A stretch of 64,000 nucleotides of DNA, taken from NCBI RefSeq assembly GCF_014652515.1, contig NZ_BMYY01000004.1:186001-250000 (forward strand), given 5' to 3'. This document shows positions 25,938 through 35,036 of the stretch, in pieces. Positions within the stretch are counted from its first letter, which is position 1. Each line of letters begins with the position of its first letter. The notes beneath the pieces were generated by a model. It saw only the letters and a program-made list of their open reading frames with translations, ran no database searches and had not been told where the DNA came from. The position numbers were made by a program, and so were the translations under genes. This DNA comes from Bacterioplanes sanyensis. Lineage in GTDB: Bacteria > Pseudomonadota > Gammaproteobacteria > Pseudomonadales > Oceanobacteraceae.

Positions 25938-26273
25938 ATGCTGGATCAGGGCGAGTTATTTCCTATTCCCAACCCCTGCCGGGGCGTTTGCCAAGTCAAT
26001 AATCGCGGCTACTGCAAAGGTTGCTTACGCAGTCGCCAAGAGCGTTTTCACTGGCATGAATTCACGCCCTTTCAGCAACAGCTGATCATTAACCTCTGCG
26101 ATAAAAGACGGCGCAAGATACTGCAAGCTCAAAAAGCTGCGAAAGAAATCAACGAAGAAGGCCCATCGCCCCAACCAGATCTGTTTGCCAACCAGCCAGC
26201 AGCTCACCCTCACACACCTGACAACCACATAGACGGACGTGCCACCAGCGGTGAGCAAGGTCAATTGTTCTGA
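25938..26273 (+). CDS. DUF1289 small cysteine-rich protein
   Basis: The 111-residue protein has the DUF1289 pattern PCRGVC-x-VNNRGYCKGC-x-RSRQERFHW near residue 13. This is a four-cysteine site likely to bind zinc or iron. The second half is proline-rich and low in complexity (QPDLFANQPAAHP). DUF1289 proteins have no defined function and often neighbour metabolism genes. The stop is 74 bases before the HDOD gene. Confidence 0.85.
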   Translation: MLDQGELFPIPNPCRGVCQVNNRGYCKGCLRSRQERFHWHEFTPFQQQLIINLCDKRRRKILQAQKAAKEINEEGPSPQPDLFANQPAAHPHTPDNHIDGRATSGEQGQLF

Positions 26274-26350
26274 GCACTCATGGATTAGTCGCCAGATACG
26301 CAAACCCGCCCTATGCTGATAAAACAACGCCCAAGTCATAAGGAAAATCC

Positions 26351-27178
26351 ATGAGCTTGTCAGATCTGTTTAATAGTGACACTGCCTTGCCCCATATTCC
26401 CAAGGTGGTGCAGGACATCATCACTAGCTTTGATGACGATGACGTCAGCATTGACGCCTTAGGAAAGAAAGTGGCCCTCGATCAAGCCCTAACAGCAAAG
26501 GTGTTACGCTTGGCCAACTCCGCCCACTACGGCATTGGACGTGAAGTCAGTAGTGCCGAAGATGCGGTGACCTTTTTAGGTTTTAGCACCTTACGCACCA
26601 TGGTATTGGCATCAGGCATGACTTCGGCCTTCAAGCCCACACCACGATTCGATCAAGCTGCGTTCTGGCGCGATGCCTTCTCGGTTGCCGCGCTGTCTCG
26701 CTGGTTGGCCAAGTTCACACCCGATGGCGATGGCGACACCGCTTTTACTTGCGGCATGCTGCATAGCATTGGCCAACTGCTGATCCATCAACAAATGCCA
26801 GACGCCGCAGACAGCATTGAGCAGTCAGTAAAATTGGGTGGAACGCGTCATTTGCTAGAACAGGTTCAGCTGGGCTTTACCTCGGCGGAAGCCGGAGCTG
26901 AGCTGGCGCGGCGCTGGAAGTTCCCCAAAGCGATTCAGGAAGCACTGGCTGGACAAAATAATCCAGATTTAGAGCTACCCTTCAGCAATACCGCCGGCAT
27001 TGTTTATCTGGCGCGCTATTTACGCAAAGCCCAGCTTGAACACTGGCCGGAGGATGAGTTGATCGATCAATTCCCCAGCCACACCGCTCATCAGCTGGGC
27101 CTTAACGAGCAAGCACTGTTTGATCAACTGGATCAAATAACAGAGCTGTCTTCTGGGCTAGAGGCTTTACTGGAGTGA
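26351..27178 (+). CDS. HDOD domain-containing signalling protein
   Basis: The 275-residue protein is mostly one HDOD domain (about residues 12-205), a metal-independent relative of HD phosphohydrolases. Recognisable parts are VALDQALTAKVLRLANSAHYG, DAVTFLGFSTLRTMVLAS and FTCGMLHSIGQLLI. HDOD proteins join chemotaxis, c-di-GMP and stress pathways, often without enzyme activity. No GGDEF or response-regulator domain is attached. Its 3' end overlaps the convergent ATP-grasp gene by 46 bases, so transcription of the pair may interfere. Confidence 0.88.
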   Translation: MSLSDLFNSDTALPHIPKVVQDIITSFDDDDVSIDALGKKVALDQALTAKVLRLANSAHYGIGREVSSAEDAVTFLGFSTLRTMVLASGMTSAFKPTPRFDQAAFWRDAFSVAALSRWLAKFTPDGDGDTAFTCGMLHSIGQLLIHQQMPDAADSIEQSVKLGGTRHLLEQVQLGFTSAEAGAELARRWKFPKAIQEALAGQNNPDLELPFSNTAGIVYLARYLRKAQLEHWPEDELIDQFPSHTAHQLGLNEQALFDQLDQITELSSGLEALLE

Positions 27179-28119
27179 GCAAACGTCTCCTGTGCCATCT
27201 CTACCCGCCGAGCCGGCGACCAACGCAGCGCTTCCTGCCGGCGTCGCTCGGCAGCACGTAAACGCGGTAACAAGCCCGTTTGGTTTGCCACCTGAATGGC
27301 CAAACCTGGGCGAGCATTCAGCTCTAACAACAGTGGCCCGCGCTGCTCATCGATCACCAAATCAACCCCCAAATAGCCTAACCCCGTCATGTCATAACAG
27401 GTTGCCGCAAAGGTCAGTAAATCCGACCAACCTGGAACTTGAAGTGCTTCCAGCGCTTTGCCGGTATCTGGGTGCAGAATAACCGGCTGACCATGCTGTA
27501 CGGCACTGATGGCCTGCCCGGAGGCCATATCCAAGCCCACGCCAATGGCCCCTTGATGCAAATTGGCTTTGCCGTCAGATTCACGCGTTGGAAGGCGCGT
27601 CATCGCCATCACCGGAAAGCCACAGCAAACAATCACTCGAATATCAGGCAAGCCTTCATAGCCGTAGGCTTGCACCACAGAATCGGCAATCACGCGCTGT
27701 TCAATAATGGCGCTATCCGGACTGCCGCCGAGGCTGTGCAAGCCAGATAAGGTATTGGACACGTGGCGGCGTAGATCCGTCAGCGTCATGCGTGCACCGC
27801 TGGCTTTGATAAAAACATCACCCTCAACCCGATCCACCACCACAATGCCTTTGCCACCACTGCCCTTTACCGGTTTGATGACAAAACCTTCGCCTTGAGG
27901 CAAATACTGATGCAACTGGTAAACATCGTGCTGGGTTGTGACGGTATGCAGCAACTTGGGCGTGGGAATATCAAAGCGCTCAGCCAGTTGCTTGGTGCGC
28001 AGCTTATTATCCACCAGCGGATACAGGGCGCGGTCGTTGTAGCGACCAATGTACTCGCGATTGCGACGATTCATTCCCAGAATGCCGCGCTGACGAATCG
28101 CTTGCCAACGACGCAACAT
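27133..28119 (-). CDS. RimK-like ATP-grasp ligase of the protease/7TM operon
   Basis: The 328-residue protein belongs to the alpha-L-glutamate ligase-related ATP-grasp family. FVIKPVKGSGGKGIVVVD (about residues 77-94) is the ATP-binding strand and glycine-rich loop. LLLELNARPGLAIQVANQ (about 268-285) is the Mg-binding carboxylate strand. It probably joins an amino acid such as glutamate to a carboxyl-bearing acceptor; the acceptor is unknown. It is last in an operon with the retropepsin-like lipoprotein and 7TM protein: its ATG shares one base with the stop of the 7TM gene. Confidence 0.87.
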   Translation of the reverse strand: MLRRWQAIRQRGILGMNRRNREYIGRYNDRALYPLVDNKLRTKQLAERFDIPTPKLLHTVTTQHDVYQLHQYLPQGEGFVIKPVKGSGGKGIVVVDRVEGDVFIKASGARMTLTDLRRHVSNTLSGLHSLGGSPDSAIIEQRVIADSVVQAYGYEGLPDIRVIVCCGFPVMAMTRLPTRESDGKANLHQGAIGVGLDMASGQAISAVQHGQPVILHPDTGKALEALQVPGWSDLLTFAATCYDMTGLGYLGVDLVIDEQRGPLLLELNARPGLAIQVANQTGLLPRLRAAERRRQEALRWSPARRVEMAQETFAHSSKASSPEDSSVI

Positions 28120-29630
28120 CAGTTGGCAAACTCACGAAAACGGCGCAATTCCAACAAGCGATAACCGCTGTAGGAGCCAATCATCAACACCAATGCCAAC
28201 ACCACAAACTGCAGACCGAGGAAGTTAAAGGTCAAATGTTGAATCCAAACATGGCTCATGGCCAGATACGCCAATACCGCCGTCAGCAAACTACCGCCGC
28301 CTTGCACCACCACTTCACGCGCGCCTTCTTCCTCCCATAGGATCGACATGCGCTCAATGGTCCAAGACAAGATAATCATGGGGAACAGCGTAATCTTCAG
28401 CCCCTCGGTCAAACCCAACTTATACGCCAGTACACTGAAGACACCGACAATGGCAATCACTGACAATATTACCGCCGTAATTCGTGCCACCAGCAACAAG
28501 TTAAGGTTGGATAAATAGCTGCGCACCAGCAACCCTGCTCCAACGACCAAAATAAAGCCAATCAAGCCCGTCACCAACGACGTTTGCATAAAGGCCAAAG
28601 CAATCAACACCGGCATAAAGGTGCCAGACGTGCGCAGCCCCACCAATATGCGCAAGATGCAAACGATCAGGGCACCAATGGGCAGCAGCAATATGGTCTT
28701 AAATACCGCCTGTTCTTCAATCGGCAGGGCGTGAATCGAGAAATTAAACAAATCGTATTGACCCGATAATTGCTCAGATAAGGCACCGTAAGCCGCATCT
28801 TGCTGGCGAATCATAGAAAAGCGAATGTTCGAGTGACGCGCTCCCATCACATCCAATACCGGCTGACCACCTGGATTCCAGATCAAGAGCTGCTCAGGTT
28901 CCAGGCTTTTGGGCGCGCGCCCAGGCACGGCGAAAATCTCATTGTGCTCACCCTGCCAGACTTGAATCAAAGGCATTAAGGTCTGGTTTCGGCGGCCGTC
29001 TTCCAGCTGCAAACCGTAGACCACGGCCGCTGGAATGCCGGCTTGCTGCAGCATATCGGCAATCAGCAAGGCCATGTCCGAGCCGTATTTTTCCTTCAGT
29101 AACACCACATGTTGCAGCGGCTGCGGCGCCGCCAGCAGCTTGAGCAGCTCGCGACTGAAACTGAAGTTATCTGCCGACGTGCTGTGCGCACGCTGCAGCA
29201 AGTCGTCAATGGCATTGGCATAAGGCGCGGGCCACTGTCTCTGACGCAATACGGGAGCGGGCATGGTCACTGCAGCTTGACCTGGGCTCACTAGAATTTC
29301 ACTGCGATAGAACAGGGTTTGCGGCCCCTGCGCTTCTCGCACCGTCCACACAGCACGGGCATGAGGCTGCTCAACAAAGTTGAGGCCGTAACCGGGTGAT
29401 GCGCCGGTTTCCTGCAACGGCACCAGCGCTTGCTGCGGCGTCGGTCTGGCCATTTCAACCCGCACCGGCTGACCATCGGCAACAAAGTCGATGCGCGCTT
29501 CGACCAACCACAGGGTTTGGCTTTCACCCGGCAATAACGGCACATCGTATTGCAGGTGGCGATGAAGAATCAGACCAACGCCAATGACCAGCATAAACAC
29601 AATCAGCCACACAGGCCCGCGCGCCGTCAT
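28119..29630 (-). CDS. Inactive transglutaminase/7TM membrane protein
   Basis: One N-terminal membrane anchor (about residues 7-24) is followed by a large periplasmic region. It includes a transglutaminase-like domain lacking an evident Cys-His-Asp triad (about 165-275, PF14400-type). Seven membrane helices fill residues 315-495 (PF14402-type). The region preserved in the family includes LLPIGALIVCILRILVGLRTSG and GLTEGLKITLFPMIILSWT. Its start overlaps the stop of the protease gene by 4 bases (ATGA), and its end touches the ATP-grasp gene. The operon suggests a membrane receptor that links a periplasmic protease with a cytoplasmic ligase. Confidence 0.87.
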   Translation of the reverse strand: MTARGPVWLIVFMLVIGVGLILHRHLQYDVPLLPGESQTLWLVEARIDFVADGQPVRVEMARPTPQQALVPLQETGASPGYGLNFVEQPHARAVWTVREAQGPQTLFYRSEILVSPGQAAVTMPAPVLRQRQWPAPYANAIDDLLQRAHSTSADNFSFSRELLKLLAAPQPLQHVVLLKEKYGSDMALLIADMLQQAGIPAAVVYGLQLEDGRRNQTLMPLIQVWQGEHNEIFAVPGRAPKSLEPEQLLIWNPGGQPVLDVMGARHSNIRFSMIRQQDAAYGALSEQLSGQYDLFNFSIHALPIEEQAVFKTILLLPIGALIVCILRILVGLRTSGTFMPVLIALAFMQTSLVTGLIGFILVVGAGLLVRSYLSNLNLLLVARITAVILSVIAIVGVFSVLAYKLGLTEGLKITLFPMIILSWTIERMSILWEEEGAREVVVQGGGSLLTAVLAYLAMSHVWIQHLTFNFLGLQFVVLALVLMIGSYSGYRLLELRRFREFAN

Positions 29631-30391
29631 TCGCTGTTTTCTCCCTCTACAGGGCCGGCTTTGTTCACCGGCGGTTTGGGATGAATAAATTCTTGGGCGA
29701 CATCAATTAGGGCCACATCGCGCAAAAATTCGCGTCCAAGTAATAGCGGGTAATCCATGTCGCGCCGATCGGTCAGGGTGAACTCAGTATCTTGGCGCAA
29801 TGATTTACCCAACGAAACCGTCAGATTGACCACGGCGCGGCGCTCAAGTTCATCGCTCGACGCTTGGCGAATGCGTACATAGCGCACCACAGGCGCTTCC
29901 AACTCCACCGCGCCGCCGATTTCATCATGGGTCACGGTAAAGCGAATCCAGCGCTCTTCATTGCGCTCGAAGGGAGTCATTTGGGTGGCACTGAGCGATG
30001 ACGTGGTAGCGCCACTGTCGATGCGGCCAGGCAAATACTGAGCCAGAGCCGGCAAATACAGCCATTCAACGGCACCAACGATGACCTTGTCGCCTTGCTC
30101 CGCTTGTTCGGGCTCAACCGCCAGACAAGGTTGCGGGGTCGCCGCCGGTGCAGACTCAGGCACGGATACTGTTTGCAACTGCTGCAATTGCTCACTGAGA
30201 CGGCTCAGCTGCTGCTGCCAATCGCCGCAGGCCTGCTGCCATTGCTGGGATAGCTGTTCGGTTTGCTGTTGCTGCTGCTGCGCCAAGCTGTCCGCTACAG
30301 TGGCTGACGTCAGCGATCGGTGTTCAGCTGATGGCCAGTAAGCACAGCCGCTGAGCAGTACCGGCCAGCACCACCAGGCTTTGTGAATCAT
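29627..30391 (-). CDS. Retropepsin-like aspartic protease lipoprotein (PF05618, COG4067)
   Basis: A signal peptide ends in the lipobox LSGC (cysteine at 16). A glutamine-rich coiled coil (about 30-75) leads to the RimB/PF05618 protease domain (about 105-245). The active-site motif is GRIDSGATTSSLSA (about residue 125), matching D-S/T-G-A of retroviral-type aspartic proteases, and LLGREFLRD closes the fold. The family was once misnamed ATP-dependent Zn protease. It is the first gene of the operon; the operon's promoter probably lies in the 116 bases between it and the bacterioferritin gene. Confidence 0.87.
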   Translation of the reverse strand: MIHKAWWCWPVLLSGCAYWPSAEHRSLTSATVADSLAQQQQQQTEQLSQQWQQACGDWQQQLSRLSEQLQQLQTVSVPESAPAATPQPCLAVEPEQAEQGDKVIVGAVEWLYLPALAQYLPGRIDSGATTSSLSATQMTPFERNEERWIRFTVTHDEIGGAVELEAPVVRYVRIRQASSDELERRAVVNLTVSLGKSLRQDTEFTLTDRRDMDYPLLLGREFLRDVALIDVAQEFIHPKPPVNKAGPVEGENSE

Positions 30392-30507
30392 GCTCTACTC
30401 CACGCAAAAAACTGCGCGCATTTAACCACAAGTCAGAGCGAAGAGAGAGGGCAGAAAGCGACGCCCGTGCACAACACGAGCGCCTCTTCAGAAACGGAAG
30501 ACGGGCA

Positions 30508-30975
30508 TCACATCTGTGATTGCAGATAGTTGGCAAGACCGATTTTATCGATCAACCCCAGCTGTTGTTCTAACCAGTGAGTGTGGTCATTTTCGGTGTC
30601 ATCTAGCAACACCTGCAACATATCGCGGGTTTGGAAGTCTCGCACCTGTTCACACAAGGCCATGACCTCACGCAAGTCGACGATGACCTTGTACTCTAGG
30701 TCCAAATCGCTTTGCAGCATGGAGGGTACGTCTTTACCGATGTTGAGCGGCACACGAGTGACCATGTCAGGGGTGCCACCCAGGAACAAAATACGCTCGA
30801 TCAGCTTTGACGCATGCTCTTTTTCATCTTCAAACTCATGGTCAATCCGCGCGTGCAGCTTGGTCAGCCCCCAATCTTCATACATGCGGGAGTGAATAAA
30901 GTACTGGTCCATGGCACTGAGCTCTCCGGCCAGCAGCTCGTTTAACTTTGCAATAACTTGTGGATCGCCTTTCAT
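30508..30975 (-). CDS. bfr: Bacterioferritin ferroxidase subunit (lacks heme methionine)
   Basis: The 155-residue ferritin-like subunit stores and oxidises iron. The di-iron ligands are all present: Glu18 (LLAGEL), Glu51 and His54 (EDEKEHAS), Glu94 (LDLEYK), and Glu128/His131 (TENDHTHW). Residue 52, the heme-binding Met in E. coli Bfr, is Lys. So this chain should provide ferroxidase activity but not bind heme. The ATG at 30975 with GGAGGAG ahead is preferred over a GTG two codons earlier. It follows the heme-type subunit after 2 bases in one operon. Confidence 0.94.
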   Translation of the reverse strand: MKGDPQVIAKLNELLAGELSAMDQYFIHSRMYEDWGLTKLHARIDHEFEDEKEHASKLIERILFLGGTPDMVTRVPLNIGKDVPSMLQSDLDLEYKVIVDLREVMALCEQVRDFQTRDMLQVLLDDTENDHTHWLEQQLGLIDKIGLANYLQSQM

Positions 30976-30977
30976 GC

Positions 30978-31448
30978 TCACTCCTCCATCATGGCTTGCT
31001 GATAATTCTGGATACCGATGTCACCAATCAGCTGCAGCTGAGTTTCAAGCCAGTCCAGATACTCTTCTTCATATTCAAGGATATCGCGCAACAGCTCACG
31101 GCTAACAAAATCTTTGACGCTTTCACAGTAAGCAATGGCGTCACGCATGACCGTCAGCTGCTCGGTAATTTGCTCGTGATCACAGCGCAGCATTTCTTCT
31201 GTGCCCTCGCCCACTCGCAAACGGTTGAGCTTTTGCAGATTCGGCAGCCCTTCTAAAAACAAGATGCGCTCGATTAGAGCGTCGGCTTGCTTCATATCTT
31301 TTATCGATTTTTTGTATTCTTTCTCATTCAGCTCCTGCAAGCCCCAGTTCTTAAACATGCGGGCATGCAGAAAATATTGATTAATCGAGGTTAACTCGAT
31401 ACTTAATATCTGATTAAGGTGTTCAATAACCTTGCTGTCGCCTTGCAT
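30978..31448 (-). CDS. bfr: Bacterioferritin heme-binding subunit (ferroxidase site degraded)
   Basis: The 156-residue chain keeps Met52 (IKDMKQAD), the residue that ligates heme between subunits. Its iron site is altered: position 51 is Asp, 54 is Gln (His in the active form), 94 is Ile, and 130 is Tyr where His is usual. It should bind heme but not act as a ferroxidase. The start MQGDSKVIEHL at 31448 fits the family. The promoter lies in the 270 bases upstream, which hold no other gene. It is first in the operon with the ferroxidase subunit. Confidence 0.92.
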   Translation of the reverse strand: MQGDSKVIEHLNQILSIELTSINQYFLHARMFKNWGLQELNEKEYKKSIKDMKQADALIERILFLEGLPNLQKLNRLRVGEGTEEMLRCDHEQITEQLTVMRDAIAYCESVKDFVSRELLRDILEYEEEYLDWLETQLQLIGDIGIQNYQQAMMEE

Positions 31449-31720
31449 AAGCTCACTCCATGCATATTTCGGCAGAGTGTAAGCCGCAAACACCCAGACC
31501 GCCAATAAATAAAAGGTATCAGCTATCCGCCATAACTTTTAAACATGATTAAAATAACAATGAATCGTATTTAAAGAGTGCCGGTGAAATCCATTGCTCG
31601 TCTGTTCAACTTTTTAGTGATAGTCCGGCCTGCTTATCACTGCCGCTCATGAAGACCTAGCTTGGCGACTTAAATATCTATAAGACGCCATACAAAAGCC
31701 TTGCAAACCCGACACTGTCG

Positions 31721-32203
31721 TTATTTTAGCGGTCGCTCGCCTAGCTGGTATTGGCCGTCGCTAAAGAACTGCGCAACTTGCGCGCGACGCTTACCCAGCA
31801 GCAGCGGACCATCGTCAAAGAATAAAAAGTTTTTCCAATAACGCTTGAATAAGACCCATTCCGTTTCAACCACATGGTGAACGTCGTAACAGAAATAAAT
31901 AACGGTATTGTCCTGCCAGTCACAGTGCTGCAATAGCTCCTCTGGCATATCGCCATTCTGACTTTCCCAGCGCTGCTGCCAATCCAGTTTTTGACTTTGC
32001 CAAATGCCATTTCGTGCCGGCCAGTCATCACTGAGAAAATGGCTGGCATGACTGGCCTCGGCACTTACTTGCTGGCGCCACAGCTGCTCTGCACTGTGTG
32101 CATTCAACGGACGAATACGAGCAAGGTCGGCCTCATCCACCGGTAACTCGCGGTGACGAAAGATCCAACCCTGGCGATAATCCTGCCATTCCAGATACTG
32201 CAT
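31721..32203 (-). CDS. DUF2947-like hypothetical protein
   Basis: The 160-residue soluble protein looks like the DUF2947 family known from vibrios: it begins MQYLEWQDYRQGWIFRHRE and holds WVLFKRYWKNFLFFDDGPLL near residue 125. No function is known for the family. The ATG at 32203 was chosen because the family begins here, although GGAGT is spaced only 3-4 bases before. It lies 28 bases after the cyclase gene and may be co-transcribed with it. Confidence 0.72.
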   Translation of the reverse strand: MQYLEWQDYRQGWIFRHRELPVDEADLARIRPLNAHSAEQLWRQQVSAEASHASHFLSDDWPARNGIWQSQKLDWQQRWESQNGDMPEELLQHCDWQDNTVIYFCYDVHHVVETEWVLFKRYWKNFLFFDDGPLLLGKRRAQVAQFFSDGQYQLGERPLK

Positions 32204-32231
32204 AGCACTCCTAATCAGTGAACCTTGTTTT

Positions 32232-33500
32232 TTATTCAGCCACAACAATGCGATTGCGGCCGGCGGCTTTCGCGCGATAAAGCGCTTGGTCGGCATGATG
32301 TACCAGTTCGGCGATGTTGCCACCACCTGGCTGCACCGACGTCAAGCCGATACTCAGAGTAACCGCCTCAGCGCTGTGTGACCAATGCTCATCCGCCAGC
32401 TGCTGGCACAACTGCTGGCACAAATGGTGTCCATCCATCAAATGGGTATGCGGCATTAACAGCAAAAACTCTTCGCCCCCCCAGCGCATCAAAATGTCCG
32501 TGCGTCGCAGTCGCGACGTGAGCAATTCTGCCACCCGCTGCAACACTTGGTCACCTTGTTGGTGGCCATATTGATCATTAATGCGCTTAAAGTGGTCGAT
32601 ATCCAACAGCGCCACCGACAGCGGCGTATGGTAGCGACCGGCTAACTGCAATTGCTGTTCAAACTGATCGTAGCCGGCGCGGCGGTTGAGCAAGCCAGTG
32701 AGATCGTCATGCGATGCCAATGCCAGTAAACGCTGCTCTAACTGCTTTTGCTCGCTGATATCCAATACCATACCCACCATTCGCAACGCTCTGCCCTCAT
32801 CATCCGTCAAGCACACGCGACCACGGTCACGCACCCATAAATACTGACCGTTGCGAGTGGCGATGCGATACTCCGCCTGATAAGCACTGCATTGACCATG
32901 AATATGCGCCCGAATCGCCTCCATGACGTGGGGATGATCATGCGGGTGAAGGCTGTTTTCCCAGCTACTCAGCTGCGGTTTCATCTCATACGGACCATAG
33001 CCCAGCATACGTTTTAGCTGCGGACTAAAAAAAACGTCGTTGGTGGCGATGTTCCAATCCCACATGCCATCGGTGGCTTCATTTAACGCAAAGTTCAACA
33101 GTGGCTCGCGGCTGCGCAGCTGTTGCTCGACAGCATCACGGCGCTGCAAATCTCGCACCTGCGATAGCAAATACTCTTGGCCACCCCAGGTTACCAAATG
33201 GGACAACACTTCCACTGAGAACTCGCTGCCATCAGCGCGTACATGTCGACCACAAAAAATGTAGTCCGGCACTTCTCGAATCGCCGCGACGATGGCGTGC
33301 CAATGCTCAAGATCGACCACATCGCGCTGCAGACTAAATACCGTTTGCTGCGACAGTTGAGCTTGGCTCAGCCCCAGTTGCTGACAGCCGCTGCGATTGG
33401 ACAGCAGTATGCGACCACTCGCAGGGTCAATGAGGTAAACGGCATCACGCAATTGATCGTATGCGTAAAAGGCCTGCAGGACGACATCAGGTAAAGACAT
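32232..33500 (-). CDS. PAS-PAS-GGDEF diguanylate cyclase
   Basis: It likely makes cyclic di-GMP. Two PAS domains (about residues 15-115 and 140-255) precede the GGDEF domain (about 265-420). The catalytic motif is GGEEF in RWGGEEFLLLMPH. The inhibitory I-site RxxD (RRTD) lies exactly five residues upstream, so product inhibition is expected. The second PAS is PAS_3-like (GMWDWNIATNDVFFSPQLKRML). There is no membrane segment, so sensing is cytosolic. The ATG at 33500 is used instead of a longer frame that would overlap threonine synthase. Confidence 0.93.
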   Translation of the reverse strand: MSLPDVVLQAFYAYDQLRDAVYLIDPASGRILLSNRSGCQQLGLSQAQLSQQTVFSLQRDVVDLEHWHAIVAAIREVPDYIFCGRHVRADGSEFSVEVLSHLVTWGGQEYLLSQVRDLQRRDAVEQQLRSREPLLNFALNEATDGMWDWNIATNDVFFSPQLKRMLGYGPYEMKPQLSSWENSLHPHDHPHVMEAIRAHIHGQCSAYQAEYRIATRNGQYLWVRDRGRVCLTDDEGRALRMVGMVLDISEQKQLEQRLLALASHDDLTGLLNRRAGYDQFEQQLQLAGRYHTPLSVALLDIDHFKRINDQYGHQQGDQVLQRVAELLTSRLRRTDILMRWGGEEFLLLMPHTHLMDGHHLCQQLCQQLADEHWSHSAEAVTLSIGLTSVQPGGGNIAELVHHADQALYRAKAAGRNRIVVAE

Positions 33501-33537
33501 GGCAATAGCGCCACTGCCAAAGGCAGTGGCGTGCGTG

Positions 33538-34941
33538 TTAGGCAAACACGGTATCGGCAATAAACTGCTGCACGTTATCCAACTCAGCTGGCAGCACAGT
33601 CACGCGTTCTTCACGGCTCATTAAATCTGCCAAGTGATGCGGCAATTCAGGCGTAGGGAAACCCGCTTGTTGGATGGCCTGCTCGAATTTCACCGGATGC
33701 GCAGTGCCTAAGGTGATCATTGGAATACCGGTATTACGACGCGTCTGGCGCGCAGCTTCCACACCGATGGCGGTATGAGGGTCGAGCAAATAACCCGTTT
33801 CGTTATAGACCGCCTGAATGGTGCTGACGGTGGTCGCTTCGTCGACGGCGTGGCTATCAAATACCTGACGCGCACGGGCTAAACGATCGGCATCTAACTC
33901 AACGCTGTGCTCGCGCTGGTTCATTTGCTCCATCAAGGCGCTCATTTCTTCGCCATTATGATCGTACAGATCAAACAGCAAGCGCTCGAAGTTACTCGAC
34001 ACCGCAATGTCCATGGACGGAGTAATGGTGTGATGCAACGGCTTCACTTCATACAGGTTGCTGCTCATCAAACGATGCAGAACATCGTTGCTGTTGGTGG
34101 CAATGACCAACTGCTCAATGGGCAAGCCCATCTTGCGTGCCATGTAACCGGCAAAAATATCGCCAAAGTTCCCCGTCGGCACAGAGAACGCCATTGAACG
34201 CAGCGGCCCGCCTAGGTTGAGGCTGGCATAAAAGTAATACACGATCTGAGCCATGATGCGGGCCCAGTTGATGCTATTAACGGCCACCAACTTGCGCTCA
34301 CCGCGCAAGAATTGCTGATCACGGAAACTGGCTTTGACCATATCTTGGGCTTGGTCAAAGTTACCCTCGATGGCGATATTGTGAATGTTATCACCCTGTA
34401 CCGTCGTCATTTGACGGCGCTGGACATCGGATACTTTGCCATGCGGGTGAAGAATAAAGATATCGACATTTTTGCAGGCCTTGGTGCCTTCAATGGCGGC
34501 CGAGCCGGTGTCGCCTGAGGTCGCCCCCATAATGACCACTTTTTCATTGCGACGCTCAAGCACGTAGTCGAGCAAGCGACCTAACAGCTGCAGGGCAAAA
34601 TCTTTAAATGCCAAGGTGGGGCCATGAAACAGCTCCAGCACGTATTCGTTGTGGTCCAACTGCTGCAGCGGCGCAATGGCTTTGTGGCCAAACACGGAGT
34701 AAGCCTGCTCAATCATGTCGCGCAGGGCATCAGGATCGACCGAGCCTTCCACAAATGGGTAAATGACTTTATGGGCCAGCTCGGTGTATGGCAGATCACG
34801 CCATGATTCTATTTCTTCCAAGCTGAAGTGCGGGACATCCTTGGGAACATACAAGCCACCGTCGGCCGCCAGACCGGTCAGCAACACTTCTTCAAAGCTG
34901 AGTTCGGGGGCACTTCCGCGGGTCGATACGTACTTCATCAT
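33538..34941 (-). CDS. thrC: Threonine synthase
   Basis: This PLP enzyme converts O-phosphohomoserine to threonine. The 467-residue protein starts MKYVSTRGSAPELSFEE-x-LLTGLA and has the cofactor lysine in GPTLAFKDFALQLLG (near residue 112). SGDTGSAAIEGTKAC binds the phosphate. The length matches the Pseudomonas-type ThrC (about 469). The hom or thrB genes usually near thrC are not adjacent here; a DUF3087 gene lies upstream. Two neighbouring ATGs at 34941 and 34938 are equivalent, and no strong ribosome site precedes either. Confidence 0.94.
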   Translation of the reverse strand: MMKYVSTRGSAPELSFEEVLLTGLAADGGLYVPKDVPHFSLEEIESWRDLPYTELAHKVIYPFVEGSVDPDALRDMIEQAYSVFGHKAIAPLQQLDHNEYVLELFHGPTLAFKDFALQLLGRLLDYVLERRNEKVVIMGATSGDTGSAAIEGTKACKNVDIFILHPHGKVSDVQRRQMTTVQGDNIHNIAIEGNFDQAQDMVKASFRDQQFLRGERKLVAVNSINWARIMAQIVYYFYASLNLGGPLRSMAFSVPTGNFGDIFAGYMARKMGLPIEQLVIATNSNDVLHRLMSSNLYEVKPLHHTITPSMDIAVSSNFERLLFDLYDHNGEEMSALMEQMNQREHSVELDADRLARARQVFDSHAVDEATTVSTIQAVYNETGYLLDPHTAIGVEAARQTRRNTGIPMITLGTAHPVKFEQAIQQAGFPTPELPHHLADLMSREERVTVLPAELDNVQQFIADTVFA

Positions 34942-35036
34942 GACGCTATTGCTCTGCCAGAAATTCGGAATCCAGCATTTTACATAACTTGACTAGGGTG
35001 TACATCCGCACAGCGCGCTAGCAGCTATCTGTGCGG

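Noticed and set aside
28119-29630. Active transglutaminase
   Set aside because: The domain lacks an evident Cys-His-Asp triad and matches the inactive transglutaminase/7TM family, so no crosslinking role is proposed.
31449-31720. Fur box ahead of the bacterioferritin operon
   Set aside because: AT-rich stretches are present but no 19-base segment gives a convincing match, so no site is listed.
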